From Narthecium ossifragum (Eukaryota > Streptophyta > Magnoliopsida > Dioscoreales > Nartheciaceae), in contig OY986966.1 of the NCBI GenBank assembly GCA_963920575.1, positions 14,091,297 through 14,155,296 of the forward strand: a stretch of 64,000 bases of DNA. The letters run 5' to 3'. Position 1 is the first letter of the stretch; the number at the start of each line of letters is the position of its first letter. The position numbers and the translations under genes are program-made. The notes below the pieces were generated by a model. That model saw only the letters and a list, made by a program, of their open reading frames with translations. It was not told where the DNA came from and did no database searches. Positions 36,952-48,129 of the stretch are shown one piece after another.

Positions 36952-39900
36952 TCATCCCTCGTAGACAGGGTCTACGAGAGAAACGGTGTGCTCCTCAGGG
37001 TCCGCTTTCTCTGGAATCGGCTTCAAGCACTGTCCATTAACCTTAAACAACCTCCCATCCTTTGGGTCTTCAACTTCCACAACCCCATAATCAAAGATTC
37101 TGCTAACAGTAAAGGGGCTTGTCCAGCGTGAGCTCAGCTTCCCAGGATGTAAGTGTAGTAGCGTGTCAAACAGATAGACATGCTGTCCTACTTGAAACGT
37201 CTTCCGTAGGATCTTCTTGTCATGGTAGGCCTTTGTCTTTGCCTTGAAGATCCGGAAACTCTCATAAGCATCATTCCTGAATTCCTCCAACGCAGACAGC
37301 TGGAGTTTCCGATCCTGACCTGCACCATCCAAAGTAAAATTTAGTGACTTAATAGCCCAATATGCCTTATGTTCTAACTCAACTAGAAGATGACATGGTT
37401 TTCCATAAACTAGGCGAAATGGCGACATCCCCAGGGTAGTCTTATAGGCAGTGCGATATGCCCACAACGCATCTGATAGCCTCAACGACCAGTCCTTTCG
37501 GTTGGGGCTCACTGTCTTCTCTAGGATTTGCTTGATCTCCCTATTGGCGAGTTCAGCATGGCCATTCGTCAGTGGATGATAAGCAGTGGACACCTTGTGT
37601 GTGACTCTATACCTGCGCATCAAAGCCTCAAAGGAGCGATTACAAAAGTGTGATCCCTGGCGAGTTCAGCTTGGCCATTCGTCAGTGGATGATAACTCTA
37701 GGAGTACCAAACCGGGATAAAATATGCTCTTTAAGAAACGTGATGACAGTGGACCGATCATTATTCCTACATGCAATAGCCTCCACCCACTTAGAAACAT
37801 ATTCTACAGCCAACAATATATATAAATAGCCAAAAGAAGAAGGAAAGGGTCCCATAAAGTCTATACCCCAATAATCAAAAACCTCTACAGCTTGAATAGC
37901 GTTCAAAGGCATCATATGTCTTCTAGATAAAGCTCCTAACTTTAGGCATCTATCACAGGATTTGCAGAAAATATTAACATCACGAAACATAGTAGGCCAG
38001 TAAAAACCACATTGAAGAATTTTAGCAGCAGTCTTTTTCATCGAGAAATGGCCTCTACATGCATGAGAGTGACAAAATATAATGATACTTTTGATTTCAT
38101 AATCAGGGACACAACGGCGCATAATCTGGTCAGGACAATACTTAAACAGACAAGGATCATCCCAATAAAATTTCTTTACCTCAACAAAGAACCTACGCTT
38201 ATCCTGCGCACTCCAAAAGGAAGGGATATCACCGGTCGCTAAGTAATTAACAATGTGCGCATACCAGGGCAGCCGTGCAACTGAAAAGAGTTGCTCATCA
38301 GGGAAGTCATCCATAATTGGTGGCTCATTTTCCGCTACTTCCACCATCAACCTTGATAGGTGTTCAGCGACAACGTTCTCCACGCCCTTTTTATCTTTGA
38401 TGGAGATATCGAATTCCTGTAAGATTAATATCGAACGAATTAGGCGCGCTTTAGCATCCTTCTTGGTGAGAAGGTACTTGAGCGCGGCATGATCAGTGAA
38501 AATAGTGATAGGGGAACCAATCAAATAAGCACGAAACTTGTCTAATGCAAAGACTATAGCCAACAGTTCTTTCTCAGTGGTAGAATAATTCATCTGTGCA
38601 CTATCCAAGGTTCGGCTAGCATAATGAATAACATGAGGTTTACCATCTTTTCGCTGTCCTAAAACAGCTCCCACAGCAAAATCACTTGCATCACACATCA
38701 ATTCAAAAGGAAGGCTCCAATCGGGTGGTTGCACAATAGGTGCGGAAGTCAATTTACCAATCAAGGCTTGAAAAGCCTCTTGACAAGCAATATTCCACTC
38801 AAAAAAGGTATCCTTTATCAAAAGGGTACATAAAGGACGAGCAATAGCAGAAAAATTTTGGATGAACCTCCTGTAAAAACCAGCATGCCCTAGAAAGGAT
38901 CTAACATCTTTAACAGTCTTTGGCACTGGAAGATTTGAGATGAGATCGATTTTTGATCGATCTACCTCAATGCCTTTGGAAGAGACAATATGGCCCAACA
39001 CAATGCCTGAGGGCACCATGAAGTGACACTTTTCCCAATTAAGCACAAGGTTCTTCTCCTCACACCTACTCAAGACTCTCTTTAAGTTTTGCAAGCATGC
39101 ATCAAAAGTATTACCAAATACAGTCAAGTCATCCATATATACTTCCATTCATTCCTCGATCATATCAGCAAACATATTCATCATGCAACGCTGAAAAGTA
39201 GCAGGAGCATTACACAATCCAAATGGCATTCTACGGAAAGCATAAGTACCAAAAGGACATGTAAAAGTAGTTTTTTCCTGATCCTCTAAAGGAATCTCAA
39301 TCTGATAATATCCAGAATAACCGTCGAGAAAACAATAAAAAGGATGTCCAGCTACTCTCTCTAAAATCTGATCTAGAAAAGGCAGTGGAAAATGATCCTT
39401 ACGGGTGGCAGCATTCAATTTTCTATAATCTATGCACATACGCCATCCTGTCACCAATTTAGTTGGGACAAAGTCTCCACTTTCATTTTTAACAACGGTG
39501 ACACCAGATTTTTTAGGCACAACCTGTGTAGGGCTCACCCATTTGCTATCAGCAATGGGGTAGATAATCCCTGCATCTAATAATTTCAACACTTCAGTTT
39601 TGACTACCTCTTTCATTGTAGGGTTCAACCTACGCTGAGGATCCCTACGAGGTACAGCCCCTTGTTCAAGATTAATCATATGGGAACATATCAAGGGACT
39701 AATACCTTTTAGATCTGCTATGTTCCATCCAATAGCTGATTTATGCTCATTCAAAATGCTAAGTAATTGCTCACCTTGCTCTGCAGTTAATGTCGAAGAA
39801 ATAATCACTGGGTATGTATCACCTGGACCAAGATAGGCATGCTTTAAACCTTGAGGAAGCGGCTTCAGGTCCAGTTTGGGCGGCTCTAGTGATGATGGTG

Positions 39901-41098
39901 TTGGTGGATGTCCTCTTTCTGGCAGTTCTTCAAACTTTGGATTTCATGGACCTGCAAAAGAACAATGTTCCAAATTTTTACACATACCATCAACATCAAC
40001 ATTTTCATCCAAATCTAATTCATGCAAATTAATTTCAGTGTTAGCAAACTCCTCTTCAGTGAGCAGATCAATCTGGTAAGTCTGCTGGCATTCATCATCC
40101 TCATCAGGCTGCTTAGCAACATTAAAAACATTGATTTCTAAAGTCATATTCCCAAAAGTTAATTTCATTAAACCATTCCTGCAATTAATTATAGCATTAG
40201 CAGTAGCAAGAAACGGTCTTCCTAAAATAATAGGAATTCTAGAATCAGCAGTTACTACAGCCTGAGTATCCAAGACTAAGAAATCAACAGGATAATAAAA
40301 TTTATCTATTTGAACAAGCACATCCTCTACTACTCCTCGTGGAGTTTTCCTGGATCTATCTGCGAATTGCAAAATCACAGATGTCGACTTAATCTGTCCC
40401 AAACCAAGTTGCAAGTAAACAGAATATGGCATCAAATTAACACTCGCACCAAGATCTAATAAAGCTTGTCCTACTTCATGCTTTCCAATGAAACAAGATA
40501 CAGTAGGACAGCCAGGATCCTTATATTTAGGAGGAATCCTGTGCTGAAGCAGTGCACTAACCTGGTCTGTTAAAAATGCAGTTTTCTTTACATGATGTCG
40601 TCTCTTCATAGTGCATAAATCTTTAATCACTTTAGCATATGTAGGAATTTGCTTAATAACATGCAAAAGAGGAAGGTTTACCTTAACCTGCTGAAGATGC
40701 TCCAAAACTTCGCTGTTGGGCTCCATAGTAAATTTAGTGGATTTCAATGCCTGAGGGAAAGGGACACGTACCTGAAAGTCACCTGGTGTAGGGCCATCTG
40801 AATGTTCGGTCTCTACATGGTTCTCATCAATCCGGTCCTCTTCTTCAACAACAATAGGAGGTTCGGTGGGCTCTTGTGAAGGGCATTTTGTTGTTTTCCC
40901 GCTTCTTGTAGTTACGGCATTCATCTCCTTCACATTATTTTGCTCAACACTAGATACCTGCGTTTGTTGAGGTTGAGCTGGGAACTTCCCTCGTTCATGC
41001 ACGCTCAAAGAATTGATCAGCTTCGTGATCTTGCTCTTGATCTCTTGAATATCCTCCTTCCTTTCCTTAGATTCCTGCACAATCATAGATTTCAGTTC
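36952..41098 (-). pseudogene. Athila-1 pol (protease-RT-RNase H-integrase), broken
   Basis: The polyprotein gene lies immediately downstream of gag. Protease: [12 protein letters not shown] near 40440. Lesions, each read against Athila-2: TGA at about 39944 (Trp in the partner) and TGA at 39149 (Cys in the partner, just before the YMDD box). In integrase, 37659-37695 is a 37-nt copy of nearby sequence that replaces SDQGSHF, removing a catalytic Asp. RT is otherwise full ([32 protein letters not shown]), as are RNase H ([12 protein letters not shown]) and the integrase zinc finger. The C-terminal integrase part is open from 37623 to 36952. Confidence 0.87.
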
Positions 41099-42427
41099 CT
41101 ATAAATTATCATTAAATGTAGGCCTAGGAAAACCAGATGTATTATAAGGAGGGTTAGAAAAAGGCTTATTAGGTGGCGGTTGATGATGCTCGTTGCTCTG
41201 TGGAGCGTTCGACTTCCAGCTGAAGTTCGGATGCTCTCGCCATCCTGGATTATACGTCTCTGAGTAGGGAGTGTACGGCCTCCTGAATCTGCCTACAGCG
41301 TTGCAATGCTCGTCGTACCCACCTCTCATCTCAGCATAGGTGGGGCAATCTTCAGTCTGGTGGTCCACGCCTTGGCAGATCGCACACGACCCAGCCGGCC
41401 TTGTAGGTTCATTGTATGGAGAGGTCCGGGCTGCCATCATATCTTTGGTCTTTAATAGCTCCAGCTCCCTTGTTAGACTCTCCACTTTAGCCTTGAGTGC
41501 ATCCTCTTCCCGCAGCTGATAAATTCCTCCACCTGGTTGCTGCGGTGGTGGTCTGGCCCTGTTTGTACTTTCTGTTGCATTCGGTCCAGTCCATGTATGA
41601 GCTTTCTCAGCAAGCTCAGTCAAGTATTCAATTGCTGCATCAGGATCTTTTTGCAAAAATTCACCATTACACATCATCTCAACAAATTGACGTTTTCTAA
41701 CAGTTAAACCCTCATAAAAATAACTAACAAGACGCCAACTTTCATATCCATGATGGGGACATAAATTCAGCATATCTTTAAATCGTTCCCACGCCTGATA
41801 CAAAGTTTCACTATCCTTCTGTGTGAAGGTCGCAATATGTCTTTTAAGTGCGTTCGTTTTGTGTTGTGGGAAATACTTGGTGAGAAATATCGGTGTCATT
41901 TCAGCCCAAGATCTTATAGATTGTGGCCTCAAGGAGTATAACCAACTCTTTGCTCTATCCTTCAGTGAGAAGGGAAAGAACTTAAGTCGGATCATATCTA
42001 GTGCACCTGGTTGGCCATGGAAGGTCGCTACTACTTCCTCAAACTCCCTAATATGCCCATATGGATTTTCATTCTCCAACCCATGAAAGGTAGGAAGCAA
42101 CTGAATCATGCCAGGTTTAAAGTCAACATGTGCTGCATTAGGTGGAAACATGATGCATGAAGGTGTAGCAGTGCGTGTTGGATGCAAATATTCTTGCAAA
42201 CTCCTAGGAGCTTGTTGTTCCTCGTGCTCAGCCATAATGAAAGTATGATGTGAAGTTTGTGACTGTGCGTCAAAGAGATCAGCAATATATGTCTCACTAT
42301 CAGAAGTTTCAGAATCACTCTCGGGGCGTCTAGCAAATCTGCCTAGTTCGTCTCTATACCGAGGCATACACCAGCAAACACGCAATCCAAAAGATGCGAA
42401 CCAACTAAAGAAAATAAACAAAAACAA
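41099..42427 (-). pseudogene. Athila-1 gag (open, but cut off from pol by a TAG)
   Basis: A 442-codon frame of capsid/nucleocapsid. The Met at 42427 gives a hydrophobic leader (MFLFIFFSWFASFG); the internal Met of MPRYRDELGRFARR (42367) is an alternative, more usual gag start. The retrotransposon gag domain spans roughly residues 110-260 (FPPNAAHVDFKPGMIQLL ... LYQAWERFKDMLNLCPHHG). The zinc knuckle CAICQGVDHQTEDC lies near residue 345. The frame ends at a TAG (41099-41101) where Athila-2 has CAG, so gag and pol were originally one continuous frame. Apart from that stop the gene looks intact. Confidence 0.83.
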
Positions 42428-42597
42428 TAATTGAAACTAGACTTACTAACTAAAACTGAATAAAAGAAAACAATCCTAATAGAGAAGAAAGATCAAATCT
42501 GCAATAAAAAAAATAAAAACTAAAGAAAATGAACGAAGTTACCGCTTTCGGTGTCTACAATCACTGTAATCTGATTCTGGCGCTTTTCTGAACCGTC

Positions 42598-42615
42598 TCC
42601 CCGGCAACGGCGCCA
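42598..42615 (-). other. Athila-1 primer-binding site (tRNA-Asp)
   Basis: The minus strand reads TGGCGCCGTTGCCGGGGA five bases inside the LTR, the tRNA-Asp-complementary site typical of Athila elements. Confidence 0.88.
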
Positions 42616-42779
42616 ATTTTTGATGTCGCTCAAATGTGTCACGCACAGCGGTCGCGGTGCAGTACAGCATAAGAGAGGTCGAATCCCACAGAAAAACAAG
42701 CAGGAAAGATCCAGAAACACAGATAATAATATATTGAAGACAGTCAAGAGTGATAAAAGTTAAGAAAGTAGATCGAAGA

Positions 42780-45185
42780 TGTGAGGACCTGTCCCTCTAC
42801 CCCTGTGGCTCGTTGTAGACCGCAAGGGCAATTTGGTAAATTGCGTCTTGTTGGTTTGTTTCACACCCGCGTGTGCACACACTGGCCTTATATGTGTTTG
42901 TGTTTGGTTAGAACGGTTAGTGTGACCCGGGATCGAAAGATCCGGACTTGGGCTTGAATTCTTGCCCAAGTTTAGCTTTCAGCACACAAAGGATCGATCC
43001 TCTCTAGCTAAGGGATCGATCCTCTTCGTGCCAGAAAGCCTTGTCAGAGCGTCATGAAGGACCGATCCTTCCTTGAGGAAGAATCGATCATTTATGAGTC
43101 GGTTGGTTTTCTGCTTTGCGAGGACGGCCGCCGTTGGCCGTCGCTCTCCCCTGTCAGAGGGAGAGGACTTTCCCTCCCCTCCCCTCACTTTTTCCCCTCT
43201 TTCCCAGCTGTCCCCTCCCCCTTTCCCCTCCTTTCTTCCCCTCCTCTTCCTCCTTCTCCTCTCTTCTTCTTCCTCTTTCTTTCTTCTCCCGAGAGCTCTG
43301 TTCTTCCCCTGTTTTCCGGCAGCCACATTTCTCTCCTCCGTTCTCCCTCCTCCGGCCATATTTTCCGGCGTTCTAAGGCTCGTTGGATTCGTGACAACGA
43401 GAGGAAGATCCCTGAAGTGGTTTGGTGATCAAATCGTGGGGAATCAGCCGAGGAAAGCGCAGCTAGGTAGGGTTATACCTACTGTGTTTATTTCGGGTTT
43501 TCTTGAGATCTAGCCGTTGGATCTTGTTGATCCTTGTTTTGTTGGATTCCTTATACCTGTTAGAATAACTGATTTAAGTTTCATGTTAATTAGTTGAGAT
43601 TTGAGTAGGTTTTATGCAAGATTAGTCTCGGATTTCTGGTTTTCTGCTGTTCTTGAGAAACAGCCGGCTTGCGGCGAGTATTCCGGCCGGTGAGTACGTG
43701 ATATTGGCTTTTGATAAACATAATAGTTGTAGATATCTTCGTTAGATTTCCATGCCATCTTGTTTCGTAATTTTCTGATTTATGTACGATTTGTTATGAA
43801 TTGTTTGCTGGAGGGCTGCGTTGCAGCAATTAGGTTGGTAAGTGAGTTGATCAACAGTTTTGATTTGTATTTTCCCGTTAATCCAACCGTTGGATTATTA
43901 TGAATTTTGGATATGTTGATCCTGGTATATACACTTACTGGTCGCTTAGTTGGATCTTGAATCCGACGTTGTTTGGATGTCAGATCGACGGGATCAATTA
44001 GCCCCTAAGTAGAGGTTTTGGGTGTTTGAATATAATATTATATTTCGGAATATAATATTATATTGTTACTGTTCATTGAGCGGTTTTCGGGGTTGCTTCC
44101 CGTTGCAGGGGTTCGCGGTTGACGGTCGTGGTACCGTCGTAAAGCCGGGACCCGCTGCGAATCGGCTGGCAGCGGTTGGTTGTACCACTGCAGCGATCCA
44201 GTAGACTTATATGATGCCCTGTCATACTGTTGCATGCTTTACTTCTTATCTGTGTATGTCATAGCATGCATTCCTCTGTTGTGCATTAGTTGCATTGGTT
44301 AGGGCGTGGGTGATCCTTGGGTCGCCGTCCCGAGGCTGAAAGCTCGGACTAAGCCCTAGGACGGGGGTTGGGTAGTTTGGACCCGGTTGAATTGTAGTGT
44401 CCAGTCAAACTTAATGATAGGCTTAGATGACTGGTACACTGGTTACTTGATGATTGTAGAGGTCGTGTCGGCCTCGAGTCGGATCTGAGGTGTAGCCGGT
44501 GTCCGGCGTTCTTAAACTCTTGGGTAGAGGAGTTGCCTACTCAGTGGTGTCTTTTCCCACCAAACAGTGTTCTGTGTCCTGTTGAGAGTCAGCAGTGTTG
44601 TTTCCTGCTACTAAGTGTGACCCGACATGTGAACAGCCCGGCTGGAAGATCATGATCGGGGCCTCAGGGACACGCGGTGGGGTTATGGGACCCCTGTATA
44701 CACCCAGGTTCTACTTGAGGGCGACACTGTTGCGTTTCCCTCTTCCTTCTGTGTGTCGTAGTGTAGATCCCTTCTGAGCTTAGTGCTCACTCCTACCCGG
44801 GCTGCGTTTTGCAGGTGCAGGCGTCAGCTCTTCTTCCTTGGCCCCTACCGGGCAGTTGGTTGGCGGTGCGGCGGCGCCAGGTGGAGTCTGAGAGGTGGTG
44901 ATCCTTTACTGTTTTTATCCTTATGTTAGATAGTCTCCTACGGGAGTAATGTTGTATTTGAACTCCCCCCTCTCCGAGGTTATGTATATTAAACCTTTTT
45001 GAGTTTTAAATCTGTGGTTCGAGGCTTCATTATTATATTGTATCTTTATTTTGGGGATGCTTTTGGTGAACTGCTAGGGAGACCAATAGGTTAGAGGGAA
45101 CCCTCGCCAGCTTTTCTTCCGCGTTTGTTAGGTTTCGGTTCGCGTCGCCCGGCCCGGTTGGGCTTTTGCGGGTCGGGGCGCGATA
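42780..45185 (+). repeat. Tekay-2 5' LTR (complete, family B)
   Basis: 2.4 kb, TGTGAGGACCTG...GGGGCGCGATA (last CA changed to TA). GATCGATC array at about 42990-43092, pyrimidine-rich leader (43165-43300), AG/GTAGGG near 43467, doubled AT palindrome at 44029-44064. No genes. Confidence 0.9.
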
Positions 45186-45188
45186 GCT

Positions 45189-45200
45189 TGGTATCAGAGC
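45189..45200 (+). other. Tekay-2 primer-binding site (tRNA-Met)
   Basis: TGGTATCAGAGC lies three bases after the 5' LTR end. Confidence 0.9.
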
Positions 45201-45387
45201 ATAGGTTGTAGATCCCAGGGTTTAGGATCAGGATTCGGTTGAGATTGAGCGTGGAATGGGTTAGTTCTATGTCTAGAACATCCGTGCATGCTCATTTTGA
45301 TGTGTTATGCTTTTCCGCTTTCTGTTGTGTTGCTTTGTCTTGGGTTTCGAACGAGTGGACGCTCGTTTGCTGTTGGTGATTGCGCAG

Positions 45388-46854
45388 ATGTCGGGAGCTC
45401 GAGGCCGACCTTCGGTTGATGGTCGGGGTGGGGCACGACTTGGTCGACCTGCCCGACCAGACAGGGTAGCACCTGTCAGGGAGGTCAGAGCTAGACGGAC
45501 TGAGCCATCACCAGCGTCGGCTTTGGTCACACGGGGGGAGACCCTTCTCGCCGAGGAGGGGGTTCTCGCTCCGGTCGACGCGCGGACCGCTGTGGTGGTC
45601 TTGCTGGAGTTTCAGCAGTATGCCACCCGGTTCACGCACTTGGTCCGTTTTGCGGGGGCAGTGGCAGCAGATCCAGTGGCCAGTGCATGTTGGTTTGAGC
45701 AGAGGCTTCGATCATATATCAGACGACGGACCAGTTCTTACCGCTTCCAGACGTACTCAGTAGTTACGGACTGTGCCTTGGCAGTAGGGGCGCAGTTGCG
45801 AGACGAGAGATGCCGGGCAGTTCCACCGGCATTCTCTACCAGCACACCGCAGAGACCCCAGTTCAGAGGGGGATTCGGCAGAGGGAACCTGCGGTGTCAG
45901 CGACGCTTTCAGCAGCAGTCGCAGCACGCGCAGCAGTTCCAGGCACAGTTGCCGAGTCCGCCAGGCCAGTTTCTCCTGACGGCCAGGCCGTCTGGGCAGG
46001 CTCCGTCAGGGAGAGGCCAGGGTCAGCAGCCTGATAGCACGTCAGTCACGTGCTTCTCGTGCGGGCAGCTGGGACACTACCGTGGGGACTGCCACTTGCG
46101 AGGAGCGCGGGACGCTTTGCCGCAGGGGAGTCGAGGCGGAGGGTCCAGTGCTTGGCAGGGGAGCAGTGATGGGTGCGGATCGGGGGCTGGACCGGGCCGC
46201 TCCAGAGGTGGAGGCGGCCAGCGGGGGCGTGTGTTTGCTTTTTCGGTGCATGAGCAGCCGGACACTGTTCAGCTTTACCAGCCGTACCAGCAGCCGCAGC
46301 AGTACCAGCAGGCATCCGTGCTCAGAGGGTTGGAGACGAGTTGGCTAGAGGTGGCACAGTCTGTAGATTCACCGATCGGAGGCACAGTCAGGGTAGACCG
46401 GGTCTGCCAATCTTGTTCTTTGGAGGTTGGAGGCCTCCGTGTCTGTCTAGACCTACGGGTGCTAGACATGACAGGTTTCGACGTGATACTCGGTATGGAC
46501 TGGTTAGCAGCGTACCGAGCTATCATCGACTGTGGTCGCCGGAGGGTGGTCGCTTGGACACCCGATGGGACCCAGTTTGTGTTGTTGGGGGATCGGTTTT
46601 CAGCCGATTCCTTCGCTTGTGGTGTAGGGAGGCGTGGCAGCGAGCGTTCAGCCTTGCTGGCCAGCCTGTCCCTGTTTGGGTCAGAGGGAGTACAGCAGAG
46701 CAGTTTCCCCAGGATCGTGTGCGACTACACCGACGTGTTGCCAGGGCTTCCACCGCCCAGAGAGGTCGATTTTGAGATCGACCTAGTACCAGGTACCGCA
46801 CCGATCTCTCTCTCCCAGCTTTCAGGATGGCACCAGCAGAGCAGAGTGAGTTGA
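45388..46854 (+). pseudogene. Tekay-2 gag-protease, internally deleted but one frame
   Basis: The start is the Met of MSGARGRPSVDGRGG, as in Tekay-1; open frame extends upstream to 45307. Three in-frame losses relative to Tekay-1: 104 codons of capsid (the block between DFQ and QYATRF), 32 codons including the protease active site DSGASHSY, and 4 codons near DYTDV. The zinc knuckle CFSCGQLGHYRGDC (about 46050-46090), Gly-rich region and C-terminal protease half ([19 protein letters not shown]) remain. The Gln-rich linker has CAG codons where Tekay-1 has TAG. A 2-base TC insertion near 46808 ends the frame before RT. It cannot encode a working capsid or protease. Confidence 0.85.
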
Positions 46855-47307
46855 GGACTCAGCTAGACGAGCTTACCAGCAGAGGCTTCATCCGTCCCAG
46901 CATGTCTCCCTGGGGGGCGCCAGTGTTGTTCGCAAGGAAGAAGGACGGTACCCTTCCACTTTGCATAGACTACAGGCGGCTCAATAGGGTGACGGTGAAA
47001 AACAGGTATCCGATGCCGAAGATCGACGACCTGTTTGACCAGTTGCGAGGATCTTCAGTGTTCTCGAAGATCGACCTCCGCACCGGCTACCATCAGTTGA
47101 GGGTTCGGGATTGCGACATCCCGAAGACAGCTTTTCGGACTCGGTACGACCTGTACGAGTTCGTGGTGATGCCGTTTGGGCTGACGAACGCACCAGCAGC
47201 GTTCATGGATCTCATGCAGAGGATCTTCCGGCCCTTCCTAGACGAGTTCGTGGTGGTGTTCGTCGACGACATTCTTATCTACTCCCGGTCAGAGGCGGAA
47301 CACGGGC
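46827..47307 (+). pseudogene. Tekay-2 RT fragment
   Basis: This continues pol in a shifted frame: [56 protein letters not shown] and [15 protein letters not shown]. It then joins directly to 3' LTR sequence, and the open frame runs on to 47432 by chance. The catalytic FVDD box is present, but the thumb, RNase H and integrase are absent. Confidence 0.88.
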
Positions 47308-48129
47308 GGGGTTGGGTAGTTTGGACCCGGTTGAATTGTAGTGTCCAGTCAAACTTAATGATAGGCTTAGATGACTGGTACACTGGTTACTTGATGATTG
47401 TAGAGGTCTTGTCGGCCTCGAGTCGGATCTGAGGTGTAGCCGGTGTCCGGCGTTCTTAAACTCTTGGGTAGAGGAGTTGCCTACTCAGTGGTGTCTTTTC
47501 CCACCAAACAGTGTTCTGTGTCCTGTTGAGAGTCAGCAATGTTGTTTCCTGCTACTGAGTGTGACCCGACATGTGACCAGCCCGGCTGGAAGATCATGAT
47601 CGGGGCCTCAGGGACACGCGGTGGGGTTATGGGACCCCTGTATACACCCATGTTCTACTTGAGGGCGACACTGTTGCGTTTCCCTCTTCCTTCTGTGTGT
47701 CGTAGTGTAGATCCCTACTGAGCTTAGTGCTCACTCCTACCCGGGCTGCATTTTGCAGGTGCAGGCGTCAGCTCTTCTTCCTTGGCCCCTACCGGGCAGT
47801 TGGTTGGCGGTGCGGCGGCGCCAGGTGGAGTCTGAGAGGTGGTGATCCTTTACTGTTTTTATTCTTATGTTAGATAGTCTCCTACGGGAGTAATGTTGTA
47901 TTTGAACTCCCCCCTCTCCGAGGTTATGTATATTAAACCTTTTTGAGTTTTAAATCTGTGGTTCGAGGCTTCATTATTATATTGTATCTTTATTTTGGGG
48001 ATGCTTTTGGTGAACTGCTAGGGAGACCAATAGGTTAGAGGGAACCCTCGCCAGCTTTTCTTCCGCGTTTGTTAGGTTCCGGTTCGCGTCGCCCGGCCCG
48101 GTTGGGCTTTCGCGGGTCGGGGCGCGACA
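47308..48129 (+). repeat. Tekay-2 3' LTR (only the last part)
   Basis: This starts at GGGGTTGGGTAGTTTGG inside the LTR and ends GGGGCGCGACA. It is nearly identical to the matching part of the 5' LTR (about 44354-45185). The palindrome array and leader half are lost in the deletion. Confidence 0.88.

Larger units (their letters stand above)
42780..48129 (+). mobile_element. Deleted Tekay chromovirus, 'Tekay-2', TSD GAAGA
   Basis: Inserted in the central Athila LTR with perfect GAAGA duplications (42775-42779 and 48130-48134). It has a complete 5' LTR, primer site, gag-protease frame, the first part of RT and then a direct join to the middle of the 3' LTR at about 47308. The rest of RT, RNase H, integrase, chromodomain, polypurine tract and the first part of the 3' LTR are gone. 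It could have moved only before these losses. Sequence is very close to Tekay-1. Confidence 0.92.

Noticed and set aside
36659..36955. 98-codon minus-strand frame as a possible envelope-like gene
   Set aside because: It is hydrophobic from AT-rich composition and not conserved at the same place in Athila-2.
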